This document shows positions 24,886 to 35,400 of a stretch of DNA of 64,000 bases, piece by piece (position 1 is the stretch's first letter; each line of letters starts with the position of its first letter). Origin of the DNA: Pratylenchus scribneri (Eukaryota; Nematoda; Chromadorea; Rhabditida; Pratylenchidae); assembly GCA_030063045.1 (NCBI GenBank), contig JAQSEB010000037.1, forward strand, positions 1,240,001 through 1,304,000. The letters run 5' to 3'. A model generated the notes under the pieces. It saw only the letters and a list, made by a program, of their open reading frames with translations. It made no database searches and was not told the DNA's origin. The translations under genes and the position numbers were made by a program.

Positions 24886-25825
24886 TTTTTTATGGACTTT
24901 TGTGCTGAATTTGATTAATATTTTTAAACGAATATACTAAATTTTATGACCTTCTTTTTATATCAGTTTGGGTGGATTATTTTTGGGAAAGGTCAATTTA
25001 TTGATAACGATAAAAAAATTTAGTATCCTGTGGAGGGAATGGAAGATTCCGATGGATTATTTCGAGGATAAGAATTTTTTGTTGAGTTCGGATTTTGACG
25101 GAATTAATGCACAAGAAAGGGAGTGGCCATTGACATTCAAAATGTTTTTTTTTTTTGAAATTTAACAAAGGAAATAAGCCAGACTGTTTGTTAAAAGAAG
25201 GAGTGCCGTGTACAAAAGGATCAAATGGACAAAAAAGGGAATGGGGATTATTCCAATTTTTGGCCAGAAGAAAAATAATCATCAGAATGATTGCTATGAA
25301 GGGAGTGCCTTCAAAATGATCAGATGAATGAAAGGAAAGTAGGGGATTAATATTAATACAACTTTTGGCCATTTTTTCAATTTTTTCCCAAAGCTTTGGT
25401 TTGAATATTGATCATTGAATTGGAATTGGAATGGAAACATTCTTCTTAAAATGGTATTTTTCGACGGAAACAAAGAAAATTAATCTAGGTTGCCAACAAA
25501 AGGAGAAGTGGTCAGTCAAAAATGAATAAGTGAATGAGGATTAATTCAAATTTTGGCCATCTTAATTAAAGGCTTCTTTTTGAACAATGACATTGGAATG
25601 GAAACATTCTACAATTTTATGACGAATTTTATAATGTATAGAAATTTTATAGATAAAAAAATTATAAAACCGAAAATTAAATTTTAATCAACAGTTGATT
25701 TAACAATATTGTTATGGAAATTAGCATTTTTAATAGAACAAATATGTGATTTGAAGTAATTAAAATATCCAATTAAAAGAAATAATTGAAATTCCCGAAA
25801 TCAAAAAAAAATTGCCAAATCAATT
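24886..25825. other. intergenic spacer
   Basis: Contains the presumed promoter of the minus-strand gene starting at 24885 and the 3' flank of the next one. From about 25600 on, the sequence (GAAACATTCTACAATTTTAT, then GAAATTCCCGAAATC before the stop codon at 25826) matches the 3' flank of the paralogous gene at 29350-29673, so the duplication unit reaches beyond the coding region. No other feature is seen. Confidence 0.5.
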
Positions 25826-27198
25826 TCATTGATTGTTCTTGACTCGTTCATTGTAATTTTCTGATTCAAATTTTGGTTTCTTTCCCATAATTGCCTGTTG
25901 CTCATCAACAATAAGGCTGGACAAAAATCGCCGCATCTAAAAATAATTTTTATTAATTTTATTTAATTTACAAATGAATAATTTAATCAGAAAAATGATT
26001 AAATTTATTTACCTTATATAATATAATTTTATAAAAAATATTATAAAATAAGCAAAAATTTTTACCAACAAAGATATTTTTTACCACCAAAACAGGTTTT
26101 TGCCTAACAGAAGCCGGTTTAGAACCAATAAACCTTATTCCATTTTGTTGATCTCATCGAGACTCATCGAATGGTATAAAAAATATCAAGTTTTGACCGA
26201 AAATTAAAGCGTTTAAAACCAAAAATTAGAAACATGGTTTAAATGGTTTAACTGCTTCATTTTTTGACCAAAACCTGACGTTTTATATACCAATCGATGC
26301 GCCTCGATGAGATCTAAAAATGGTATAAGTTTAGTGGGGTCAAAAACCGGTTTCAAATTTTGTAAAAGTCAAAAACCTATTTAGTTGGTAAAAAATAAGT
26401 TCCTTTTATTTATAATATTTATTATTTTATTATTACCGTCTGCCGTTCACTGCCCTGTCCATTTTTGCATATTGCCGTCTTCCCTTCCATCCATTTGATC
26501 AATTCCTCATTTTGCCATCCACCAATACTATTCTTGGACATGGGAATTTCAGTTTGTTCTTTACTTTTTATTGACAAAATTAATTCAATAATTTTGACGG
26601 TTTCCAGCGGCGGTGCATTTTCTCCTTCAATGGCATTTGACGAAACAAATGGGCGAACCGTAATTTCGCAAAGATAAGCCGATTCGGGATCATGTTCTAT
26701 AAATTCAGGATTTTTTAAAAGATTTTTTAAAATTTTTATCTCAATTTTTAATTAATTTTACTTTTTTATTTTTCAATTTTTATCAATTAAAATACCCAAA
26801 AAAATCCAAATTTTATTTTATATCAATTTTTATCAATTCTCATTGTTTTAATGATTTTGTCGAAAAAGTGACTAACTTGGATTTGCGGCTTTTGGCAAAT
26901 AATTCAGCCATTTTTTGATGGATTCCTCCAAATTCATCCAAAATTTGCATGCCTCAAAATCTGAACAATTTTTGAACACTTTTTTGTTGTGTTCCTCCAA
27001 TTCATCCGCCACAATTTTGACAATTTTCTCTGCATTCAACTTCTTCTGTCCTGTTCCTGTTGGATTTGTCCGATGTAAATATTCCCTCAATGATTCAATT
27101 TCATCCTTGGCAAATTTTTGTAACAATTCCGATTGACAATTGGCAGCCAATGGGAGAATGCAAAGCAATAGAAGAATAAAATTTGGCAGAAAATACAT
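25826..27198 (-). CDS. secreted protein A, 230 aa, tandem paralogue of 29674-30818
   Basis: Family not recognised. Minus-strand exons: 26877-27198, 26437-26696, 25826-25936, in phase and 231 codons with stop. The signal peptide is MYFLPNFILLLLCILPLAAN with cleavage likely before or after the following CQS. The mature part is helical and charged: KFAKDEIESLREYL, EESIKKWLNYLPKAANP, then an exon with AYLCEITVRPFVSSN and NEELIKWMEGKTAICKNG, then a basic last exon MRRFLSSLIVDEQQAIMGKK. Cysteines recur at equivalent places in the paralogue. It is probably exported from a gland or epidermis; a role in host interaction is possible but unsupported. A foldback element lies in intron 2. Confidence 0.82.
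26069..26394. mobile_element. ~325-bp foldback MITE in intron 2 of secreted gene A
   Basis: Nearly palindromic along its whole length: ACCAAAACAGGTTTTTGCCT at the left against AAAAACCTATTTAGTTGGTA at the right, with TCTCATCGAGACTCATCGA (26152-26170) against TCGATGCGCCTCGATGAGA (26294-26312) nearer the centre. A diverged copy with the same order of words lies at 39139-39454, also in an intron of a minus-strand secreted-protein gene. Confidence 0.8.
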
Positions 27199-27450
27199 TT
27201 TTTAATTGAAATTTTTAAATTTCTATAAAATTTTAAAAATAAAAAACAACCATAAAAATAAACTCAGCTTTATTAATTGAAAATTATTCTTCTAATGGAT
27301 TCAAAAATTTAAATAAAATACTGAAAATGGTCCAGAAAAGTGTAAAAATAGGAACAATTTCGATTTCCATAACATTAATTGTAAAATAGAGCAAAGAAAT
27401 ATAAAGAGTCCCACTTTTGAGACCTCGCATTTATTATCAAGCAACATCCA

Positions 27451-27725
27451 GTGGCATCAATCGATTTTGGCCAAAATCATTTGATCCCACAAAATCAAAA
27501 TGTTTCGTGGCCAAATAATGTGATTTCTAGGGTAATAGATAGAAATGAATAGGAAAGAGTATGGTGAAGAGAAGACAGAGAAATGATGGGGATGGGCTTT
27601 TCTGATGAGGATTTATGCCGAATTTGGCCAATTTTGAATAGGAGGGGTACCTTTAAATGGTAGGAGAAATGGGAGATGAAGGCAATTGGGTAGAGGTGGA
27701 AGATTTGAGCGAACGCCAAAAAAGG
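27451..27725 (-). repeat. dispersed ~270-bp repeat, copy 2
   Basis: Reverse-oriented counterpart of 2030-2297, best in the part with GGCCACGAAACATTTTGATT read on the minus strand. It lies about 250 bp upstream of the start of secreted gene A. Confidence 0.6.
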
Positions 27726-27800
27726 CAGAGACGATCTGAATTTTGATCGATTTATGTCGTTTCGGTCCGGAATTTCGGAAAAATTTTGAACCGAAATTTC

Positions 27801-28122
27801 GATTTGTGATTATTGAAAAATTTCTGACCTTCTGAAATTTTTATTTGTGTTTTGCGGAAATTTTTGGACCATCCGAAATTCCGATTTGCGATTTTCGAAA
27901 ATTTTTGAAAATTGGAAGTCATGATTTGTTATTTTTGAAAATTTTAGAACCACTGAAATTACGATTTGTGATTATTGAAAAATTTCTGACCTTCTGAAAT
28001 TTTTATTTGTGTTTTGCGGAAATTTTTGGACCATCCGAAATTCCGATTTGCGATTTTCGAAAATTTTTGAAAATTGGAAGTCATGATTTGTTATTTTTGA
28101 AAATTTTAGAACCACTGAAATT
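27801..28122. repeat. 161-bp tandem duplication
   Basis: Two head-to-tail copies, 27801-27961 and 27962-28122. Both contain CGATTTGTGATTATTGAAAA, GTGTTTTGCGGAAATTTTTG and TGGAAGTCATGATTTG. A partial third start (ACGATTTGTGATTTCT) follows. The copies look identical or nearly so, hence recent. Confidence 0.9.
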
Positions 28123-28481
28123 ACGATTTGTGATTTCTATTTTTTGAGTCTCGTCCCTTCCCTCTGCCAGTGGCCAGCCGAGTCCATCCAAATCGCTTGC
28201 AGAGTGCGCAAAGTTGGAAGGCAAGGGAATTTATTTCAATTTGTTCTTCATTTTTTTAAATTAAATTGGAATTTAAATTAAAGAAAGGTAAATGAACTTT
28301 CTTGGAAAAATTTTAGGTTCTACATTTTAAAATATAATAAAACTGAGAAAAATGTTGAATACATTTATAAAATTAGAAATTTCTTCTAAAAAAGTAAATC
28401 AAAATGTAGAATGGAGAATAATGGACAAATTTTTAAATTTTGAAATAAAAATTAAACTAATTTTGAAGGATTGAGGAATAT

Positions 28482-28735
28482 GATGACTTGAGGCTAATAA
28501 TGGCCAGCTTTATATTCACTTAATTATAGAATATAATTTGTGGTTTGTTTCATTTATTATTTGAATATTAAATTATGCGTTCATTTGTCCCCCCCCCCCC
28601 CCCCCCCCCCCAAAAAAAAAGAACTAATTTCGATTGATCTAGTCTGGCGCATAGATTTGAATAAATTTATCTATTTTAGAATCAAGTGAAAAAGTTTTTA
28701 AAATAATTGAGGAATTATTTTCAGAAATATCGGTT
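28482..28735. repeat. upstream repeat module, copy 1
   Basis: Same order of words as 31228-31470: GACTTGAGGCTAATAATGGC, TTTGTGGTTTGTTTCATT, ATTTGTCC, GTCTGGCGCATAGATTTGAA, GAAAAAGT.., AATAATTGAGGAATTATTTT. A homopolymer C23 sits where the other copies have CCAAATAAAGAGG. Confidence 0.75.
28589..28620. repeat. homopolymer tract C23 A9
   Basis: Uninterrupted run of 23 C (28589-28611) followed by nine A. A G16 run at 149-164 is the only comparable tract. Length is likely variable or uncertain in the assembly. Confidence 0.9.
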
Positions 28736-28794
28736 ATCAAAAAAATGCAAATTTGTAAATGGAAGATCAGACGAAATTAAAAGTTCGCATAAAT

Positions 28795-28890
28795 GAAAAT
28801 TTCTTGTCTAGCGCATAGATTTGAATAAATTTATTTATTTTAGAGTAAAATGAAAAAGTTGTTCGAATAATTGAGGAATTTACTGAATAT
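28795..28890. repeat. upstream repeat module, partial copy 2
   Basis: Repeats the second half of the module: GTCTAGCGCATAGATTTGAA, then AAGTTGTTCGAATAATTGAG. It sits directly after copy 1. Confidence 0.75.
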
Positions 28891-28945
28891 TATTAGAAAG
28901 TTTATTTTATTCAAATTTATTCGGACTAACCATCTGAACACTGCC

Positions 28946-29068
28946 TGGTTTGATTAATTCCGCCTGGTTAGAATAATTCCGCCTGATTAGAATAATTCCG
29001 CCTGGTTAGAATAATTCCGCCTGGTTAGAATAATTCCGCCTGGTTAGAATAATTCCGCCTGATTATGA
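28946..29068 (-). repeat. minisatellite array 3 (reverse orientation)
   Basis: About six copies of TAATTCCGCCTGGTTAGAA, the reverse complement of the 19-bp unit of array 1, including its TTCTAACCA spacer. Confidence 0.95.
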
Positions 29069-29673
29069 TTAATTAAACATTTTGTCCCCTACTCCGTTGG
29101 TTCTTTTAAAATCATAAAATATTAATTTTTGTAAAAAATTTTTATGAATAAGAGAAAGAACTAATTATTCATTCTCTCTATAAAAATGGGTAAATTAATT
29201 AATCTTTTCCAAATTGTATAAAATAAAGTTTTTTTTTTGCTTTCCCAATTTGAAAGATCTAATCAACATTATTTCACTGATTTGATTGATGCCTACAGAA
29301 CAGATGAATTGAATGCTGCATTATTTCTGGAGAATTGAATGCTGCATGGAATCATTCTACAATTTTTATGACGAATTATTAATAAAAAAAATTTTATAGA
29401 TAAATAAAATATATTTTAAAATTAAACTCTTAAAAATTTAAAAATCATTAGAAAAAGAGCTTTATTTTTTTTGAAAAAGTCAAAAGTATTTTATATATAT
29501 CATCACCAAAAAAATAAATTTTAATATACAGTTTGATTGACAATAGTCATGAAAATTTGCATTTTTTTATATAACAAAAATGAATGAATAAAAATATTAC
29601 AAAATTTAAAATTTAATTCAAAGAAATTATTTGAAATTCCCGAAATCAAAAATTTATATTTTCCAAATCCATC

Positions 29674-30818
29674 TCATTGATTGTTTTTGACTCGTTCATT
29701 GTAATTTTCTGACTCAAATTTTGGTTTCTTTCCCATTATTGCCTGTTGCTCATCAACAATAAGGTTGGAGAAAAATCGTCGCATCTAAAAATAATTTTTA
29801 TTAATTTTATTTACAAATGAATAAATTTATAAAATTAATATTTCTTTTATTTATTGACCTACATCTAAAAATTATAATAATAAAATTTAGATACAAAAAT
29901 TTTACTTTAAATTTTAATTTTGTTGTAAAATAAAAAATAAACAAAAATATTTATGCAATATTTTTTTATTTTTATATCGGTCTAAATTTTGGATGTATAA
30001 TTAATATAATATATAATTTATTAATTATTATTAATTAATTTTATTATTACATTTTGTTGGCCTGGTCCATCTTTGCAAATTGCCGCCTTCCCTTCCATCC
30101 ATTTGATTAATTTCTCATTTTGCCATTCGCCAATTTCTTTCAGAATTTCATTGTTTTCTTTGCTCTGTACCGCAAAAATTAATTCAATAATTTTGACTGT
30201 GTCCAGCGGCACATTTTCTCCTTCAGTTTTATTTGATGAAACAAATGGGCGAACCGTAATATCACAAAGATAAGCCGATTGGGAATCGCGTTCTATAAAT
30301 TCAGAAATTTAATTTATTATTATCGACATTTTTAAATTAATATTTTATTTTTCAAATTGACTCAAAAAATTAAAAAAATTTTTTATTAATGTTTATTAAT
30401 TTTTAGATAAAAATATTTTTTACATTTTTAATTTATTTTTTATTTTTTGCATTTTCAATTTTAATCAATTAAAATACCCAAAAATTAAATTCAAAATTTT
30501 TTATTTATATTCCAATTATTTTAATGAATTTTATGACCAACTTGGATTTGCAGCTTTTGGCAAATAATTCAACCATTTTTTGATGGATTCTTGCAATTTC
30601 CTCCAAAATGTGCCTTCCTCCAAATCAGACTCCTCCAATTCACCCATCACAATTTCGACAATTTTTTCTGCATTCAGCTCCTGTGCCGATGGATTTAATC
30701 GTTGTAAATATTCCCTCAATGATTCGATTTCATCCTTGGCAAATTGTTGAAATAATTCCGATTGGCAATTGGCCGCCAATGGGAGAATGCAAAGCAAAAG
30801 GAAATTAAAAATTGACAT
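29674..30818 (-). CDS. secreted protein B, 209 aa, tandem paralogue of 25826-27198
   Basis: Exons on the minus strand: 30542-30818, 30051-30292, 29674-29784, giving 210 codons with stop. Intron positions and phases equal those of gene A. MSIFNFLLLCILPLAAN forms the signal peptide; an in-frame upstream ATG at 30881 exists, but the alignment with gene A starts at 30818. Conserved blocks: CQSEL, FAKDEIESLREYL, ESIKKWLNYLPKAANP, AYLCDITVRPFVSSN, KLIKWMEGKAAICKDG, IVDEQQAIMGKKPKFE. Relative to A it lacks about 20 residues, including the CSDFEAC pair, so one possible disulphide differs. Function unknown. Confidence 0.82.
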
Positions 30819-31227
30819 TTTTGATTGGAATTTTTTAATTTCTAAAAAATAAATTTTACAATTTTTAAAAAATAAATCCATGCTAAAATAATTGAAAGTT
30901 GACTAATAAAAGATCGAGGATCGACCATGAGAAATCTTATTTAGTAATTTAGAATTTTCTTTAATTTTTAAAAAAGTAAATAAAAGTAAAATGAAATGAA
31001 ATCTAATTAAAAAGAGAAATGAAGTATTTTGCAAGAATTTTAGGGTTTTCTTGTCCTGCTGAGTGCTGACTTCTAACTGAATAATGGAAATTTCAATGTA
31101 AAAAACCTAGAAAAATGCTAAAATTTCCCCAAAAGTGAATTAAAAAGAGAAAATTGGAATATCTCTAAATTTTAAAAATTTAAAAATTGAAATTAATTTT
31201 GAAAGGAGAAGGAAGGATATTAAAAAA

Positions 31228-31470
31228 TGACAACTTGAGCCTGATAAGAGCCCAGTTTTTATTCACTTAATTTTCGAATGATTTCTGGTTTGTTTCATTT
31301 TTATTAGAATAATCAAATTAAGCGGCCATTTGTTCAAATAAAGAGGACAAATATCTCTTGATTTTTCTAATCTGACGCATAAAAATTGAATTAAATTAAT
31401 TTATTTTCTAGTCAATGGAAAAGTTGTTCAAATAATTGAGGAAATATTTTTAGCATTTCTGGCAATTTTT
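31228..31470. repeat. upstream repeat module, copy 3
   Basis: Full copy: CAACTTGAGCCTGATAAGAG, TCTGGTTTGTTTCATTTT, CGGCCATTTGTTCAAATAAA, TCTGACGCATAAAAATTGAA, GTCAATGGAAAAGTTGTTCA, AATAATTGAGGAAATATTTT. It lies about 0.4-0.65 kb upstream of secreted gene B. Confidence 0.75.
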
Positions 31471-31544
31471 TATACTTATCAAAAAATGCAAATATTTAAC
31501 AAATGATCAACCGTGATAAAATTGGGTAATTCATTTAATTTTTG

Positions 31545-31720
31545 TGGTTTGTTTCAATTTTATAATTAAATTTAAATTATGCAGCCATTTGCCCAAATAA
31601 AGAGGGCAAATTTCTGTTGCCGTCTGGCCCATAAATTTGAATTAATTAATTTAATTTTCGAGTCAATGGAAAAGTTGTTCAAATAATTGAGGAATTATTC
31701 TTAGCTATTTAGGGCAATTT
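31545..31720. repeat. upstream repeat module, copy 4
   Basis: Contains GCAGCCATTTGCCCAAATAA, GTCTGGCCCATAAATTTGAA, GTCAATGGAAAAGTTGTTCA and TTGAGGAATTATTCTTAGC in the order of the other modules. Confidence 0.75.
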
Positions 31721-31869
31721 GTTATAAAACATTTATCATTCTTATAAAAAATCGCAAATTTATAACGATCAGCCGTTAATAAATGGGTAAATGAAAATGA
31801 ATTTGCAAATTTATATAAATTTAATTAATAAATATGCTTGGAATAAAAATTTTTGTAGATCGTGGTAAA

Positions 31870-32055
31870 ATTCGGTTAAAGAAAATCGATGCAATTTAAA
31901 ATTGGAAATTGGTGATGTTTTATGCAATATTTAAAACCGAAATGGTAATTTTTGCTTGAAAAATGAAAATAAAAGAAACCGAATATCGACATTTTTCCAA
32001 AAATCGGAAACCGGTGGATTTTAATATCGACACCTTTGTTAAACCGACCACGATC
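31870..32055. repeat. dispersed CGGTTT repeat copy
   Basis: Contains TTAAAACCGAAATGGTAATT, GAAACCGAATATCGACATTT and AAAAATCGGAAACCGGTGGA, the word set of the family. Confidence 0.5.
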
Positions 32056-32117
32056 TACTCTAATAAAAATAAAAATAATTTTTTTTTGAGGATTACTAGA
32101 ATCAAAAGTAATTATAT

Positions 32118-32333
32118 GGTACTTGTTTCGTTTGTATCCTCTTTTTGGAAAGTGCTTGGTCCCCCCTATGGTTTCAGGGTTTGGGTTAGGGCTTGATTTT
32201 AGGATACATGTAAGATGATTCTCATCCCATCCTAGCCCTAACCCAACCCTGATTGACCCTAACCCGAATTATGACAAACCATAAGGGGGACCAAGCACTT
32301 TCCAAAAAAGAGGATACAAACGACACAAGTACC
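32118..32333. mobile_element. Merlin-type MITE, 216 bp
   Basis: Terminal inverted repeats of about 55 bp (GGTACTTGTTTCGTTTGTAT at the left). The outermost GGTACTTGT is the same as in the transposase-bearing element at 6535-7086. It is flanked by a perfect 8-bp duplication AATTATAT (32110-32117 and 32334-32341). The centre has GGGTTTGGGTTAGGG and AGCCCTAACCCAACCCTG arms. No coding content. The shared ends and duplication length support mobilisation by a Merlin transposase. Confidence 0.85.
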
Positions 32334-32418
32334 AATTATATTTATATAAAATAACAACAATTTTAAACCAAATAAAAGGTTAAATGCAGCCTTCATTTTT
32401 TCATGAATAAAAACCAAT

Positions 32419-35400
32419 TCAATTACTAGTTCCCCAAGACTGTCCGAAAATTGATGTTTCCTTCTGCTTATCATCATTATCATCATCTTCTTCTTCTTCT
32501 TCTTCTTCTTCTTCTTCTTCTTCGGCATTTTGGCCCATTACTGAAGGGGAACCCCAATGGGGCGTATGAAATACGGAGGTTGGCGATTGATGGGGCGATG
32601 CTGATGTTTCCATTATTCGTGGTGATCGATGCGGTGACGATGTTGGAGTTCTTTGCAAAATTGAATGTGTTTGGGTTGGCTGGCCCGAATTGGAATGCTC
32701 CGAGCCAGTAATCTCCGAATGGTGTCCATCACCCCGGCTGCAGCCAGAATTTGGTTTTGGCTGCAAGCTTTCGGCATATTTATCATAAATGAAGACAGCA
32801 AAAGTTTGTGGAATTCGGTGGTCATCGATATTTTCAATTTTGGCTCTCAATTTCTCCGTCACTTCCTTTCCATGCCTTCTATGAAATTGGTGGACACTTT
32901 TGTCCATCCCTGTTTTCTCCATTAAATGTTTCAATCGGCTGAATATGGCCAACATATTCATTGAATCCACAATGACTCGGACTTCCGTCTTCCAGCCCTG
33001 TTGACGAGTTACATCTCTGTCCAAGAAGTTTTCGGGCAATTCATTTTCTTTCATGCCAAATTCAAACATATTGAAGTCCTAAATGAAATTTAATTATTGA
33101 TTAATAATCGAGTTAGTCAAAGTTGGTTTCGGTGTTAAAAAATCGATACATTCAAATTTTTACCAAAAAACTGAAATATAAGAAACCGAAAAACGACATT
33201 TTTCAAAAATCTAAAACCGAATTTTAAAACCGAATCTGTCTTGCTCTAATTAATATCTAACAATAAGAAACTGTACGACATTTTGTGGCGAAAATGTCTA
33301 GCATCGATGGTGGTAATTATATTATAAAATTTATTGATGAATTTTTAAAGCTTAAAATTAGTTACAAAATGATATCAAAAGTATTTAACTTAATATTCAA
33401 TATTACAGAGTTATGGCCAAAAAAACCAGAACCACAATTTTATTTAAACCAATTTTTGGCCATAAACTCGGTAAATTCCCAGCATTATGCAATGCTTTTG
33501 ATATAATTTTTAAACTAATTTTATCCTCTATAAAATCCTATATAAATTTGTCTATCACTTTATCAACTTCAACAATAGACCGTTTTATATTGAATTATTG
33601 TAAAAGCATGGAAAAATTGTTCTCGAAATAATTTTTTAAAACGAGAATGAATTAAATGAAAAAAAATTTAAAAAATTACATTATTGCTATTTTTGGTTGA
33701 TGGCCAAATTGATTTGATGGATTGAACAAGTGGATTTTCCTTGTTCCCTTCCGGCATTTTGTATGTTTCACCCACTGGGGATGATGGTGACGGCTCCCCT
33801 TTTCCCTTTCTTTTCTTTGATCTCAATTTCGATTCCGCCTCATATTTGGTCATATCAAATTTGTTGGTTAAAACTTTGGCATTCAATTTGTCTAAATAAT
33901 TTTTTAAGAAATCCATTGCCAAAATTGAAATTTTCGCCAAATTTTCGATCACAAATTTTCTTTTTCTCTCAATTCTGATTGTTTGCATTTCTTCTTCTTG
34001 AATCTCAGATTGTTCCATAAATTGTTGTTGATGGGCGACCGTTGCTTCATTTCTTTGTAGACCACCATTTTCGGTAAAAACAAATTCAAATTCATCAGCC
34101 ATATAATTAAACATTTCCATTGTTGCACGGTTTGTCAGCACCGTGTAGTAAATAGTTTTAATTTCCTTTAAGTTAGGAAATTTTATTTGCATTTTTAGTC
34201 TATATCATTCCCGAAAATTTTTATCAGTTTAATTGTGAAATTCTATTTTTTTATTTTTACGGTTAAAATTTAATGAAAAAACATTGAATTCAAAATGATG
34301 AAAATATTATACAATTCAATGGTTTGTGTCATAGAAACAAAAACCATATGAGTAATCGATAGATCTCATTAAGAAGAATAAATTATAAATAATTTATCCT
34401 GTTTTGATAAAAAATTAAGGGTATTAAACCACTTAAACTATCTTAATATTTTTGGATCAAAGCTAATTTAAAAATTATTAAATTTAGAGTTAATATTTAA
34501 TTTACATAAAAATTGACTCATCAATTTGCAAAAATTCTTTCATGTCGAAAAATATTGTATTTTCGAGGCCATATAACTTGGTTATAAATCGGTATAGAGG
34601 CTCGGAATTAGGTTCAGGGCAGTTTGGGATTAGGAGCTGAGGGTTAGGGGTTAAGAAATCTTTGTCCATAATTATATTATGTTTTTCGCACGAAAAATTT
34701 ATTTTAATTCAGTCATTTTTTATGTAAATTAATAGACTCTCCTTTAAACCAAGCCAAATTATAAGAAAGTTTATCTATGATTTAAAAAGTGATCATCACC
34801 TTTTTGATGGCCTCATCCTCATATTTGTTACTAATTTCTGACTCAATATCATTCACCACTTTCCGTGCAAATGCTGTCAACCTTCCCAATTCAGTTAATT
34901 CCATCTTAATTGCATCATTTCTGATGTCTTTCACTTCCGAAACATTCCACAATTGTTGCTTCTCCGCACTGTTAATCTCACTGTCAATTTCATTTTGTTC
35001 CATTTGTTCCACAACTTCGGCCTCCAACTTTGCCAATTTCTTTTTGTCTAAAATTTTGTTTTTACCTTTTAGCCAATCCGAAAATTCTGCAATCAATTCT
35101 TGTTTTTTTGGCGAAAATTTTTCCAAATCTTTCAGAATTTTATTGAAACTTTTCTTGTCAATTTTCTTCCTAACATTTTCCACAATTTTTTCTATTTTTT
35201 TGTTAAAAGCCTTCTCCGCATCTTTCTTCCAAAATTTTGGCAAAATTCCAAAAATCTTTTTGTCCAATTCCTTTTGAATAATTTTATTTCGTTTTGCTTT
35301 CAATGTGCTACAAATTTAAAAATGGAAATTTTATTTAATAATATTTGAAGAAAAATCAAATATTTGAATTAAAATTTAAGATCACTACATGTCTAAAATA

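Larger units (their letters stand above)
27199..29673. other. intergenic region between secreted genes A and B
   Basis: No gene is supported. It is packed with repeats: the dispersed ~270-bp repeat (27451-27725), a 161-bp tandem duplication (27801-28122), upstream modules (28482-28735 and 28795-28890), a C23/A9 homopolymer, a short minisatellite (28946-29068), and the duplicated 3' flank of gene B (about 29350-29673). Confidence 0.6.
30819..32418. other. intergenic region between secreted gene B and the 801-aa secreted gene
   Basis: No gene is supported. It holds two upstream modules (31228-31470 and 31545-31720), a CGGTTT repeat (31870-32055) and a complete Merlin-type MITE (32118-32333). 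Confidence 0.6.

Noticed and set aside
24998..25372. 124-codon minus-strand frame
   Set aside because: Low-complexity F/L/I-rich translation, no signal peptide or paralogue, lies in a spacer.
32485..32525. GAA/TTC microsatellite as an independent feature
   Set aside because: It encodes the glutamate run of gene C and needs no separate explanation.
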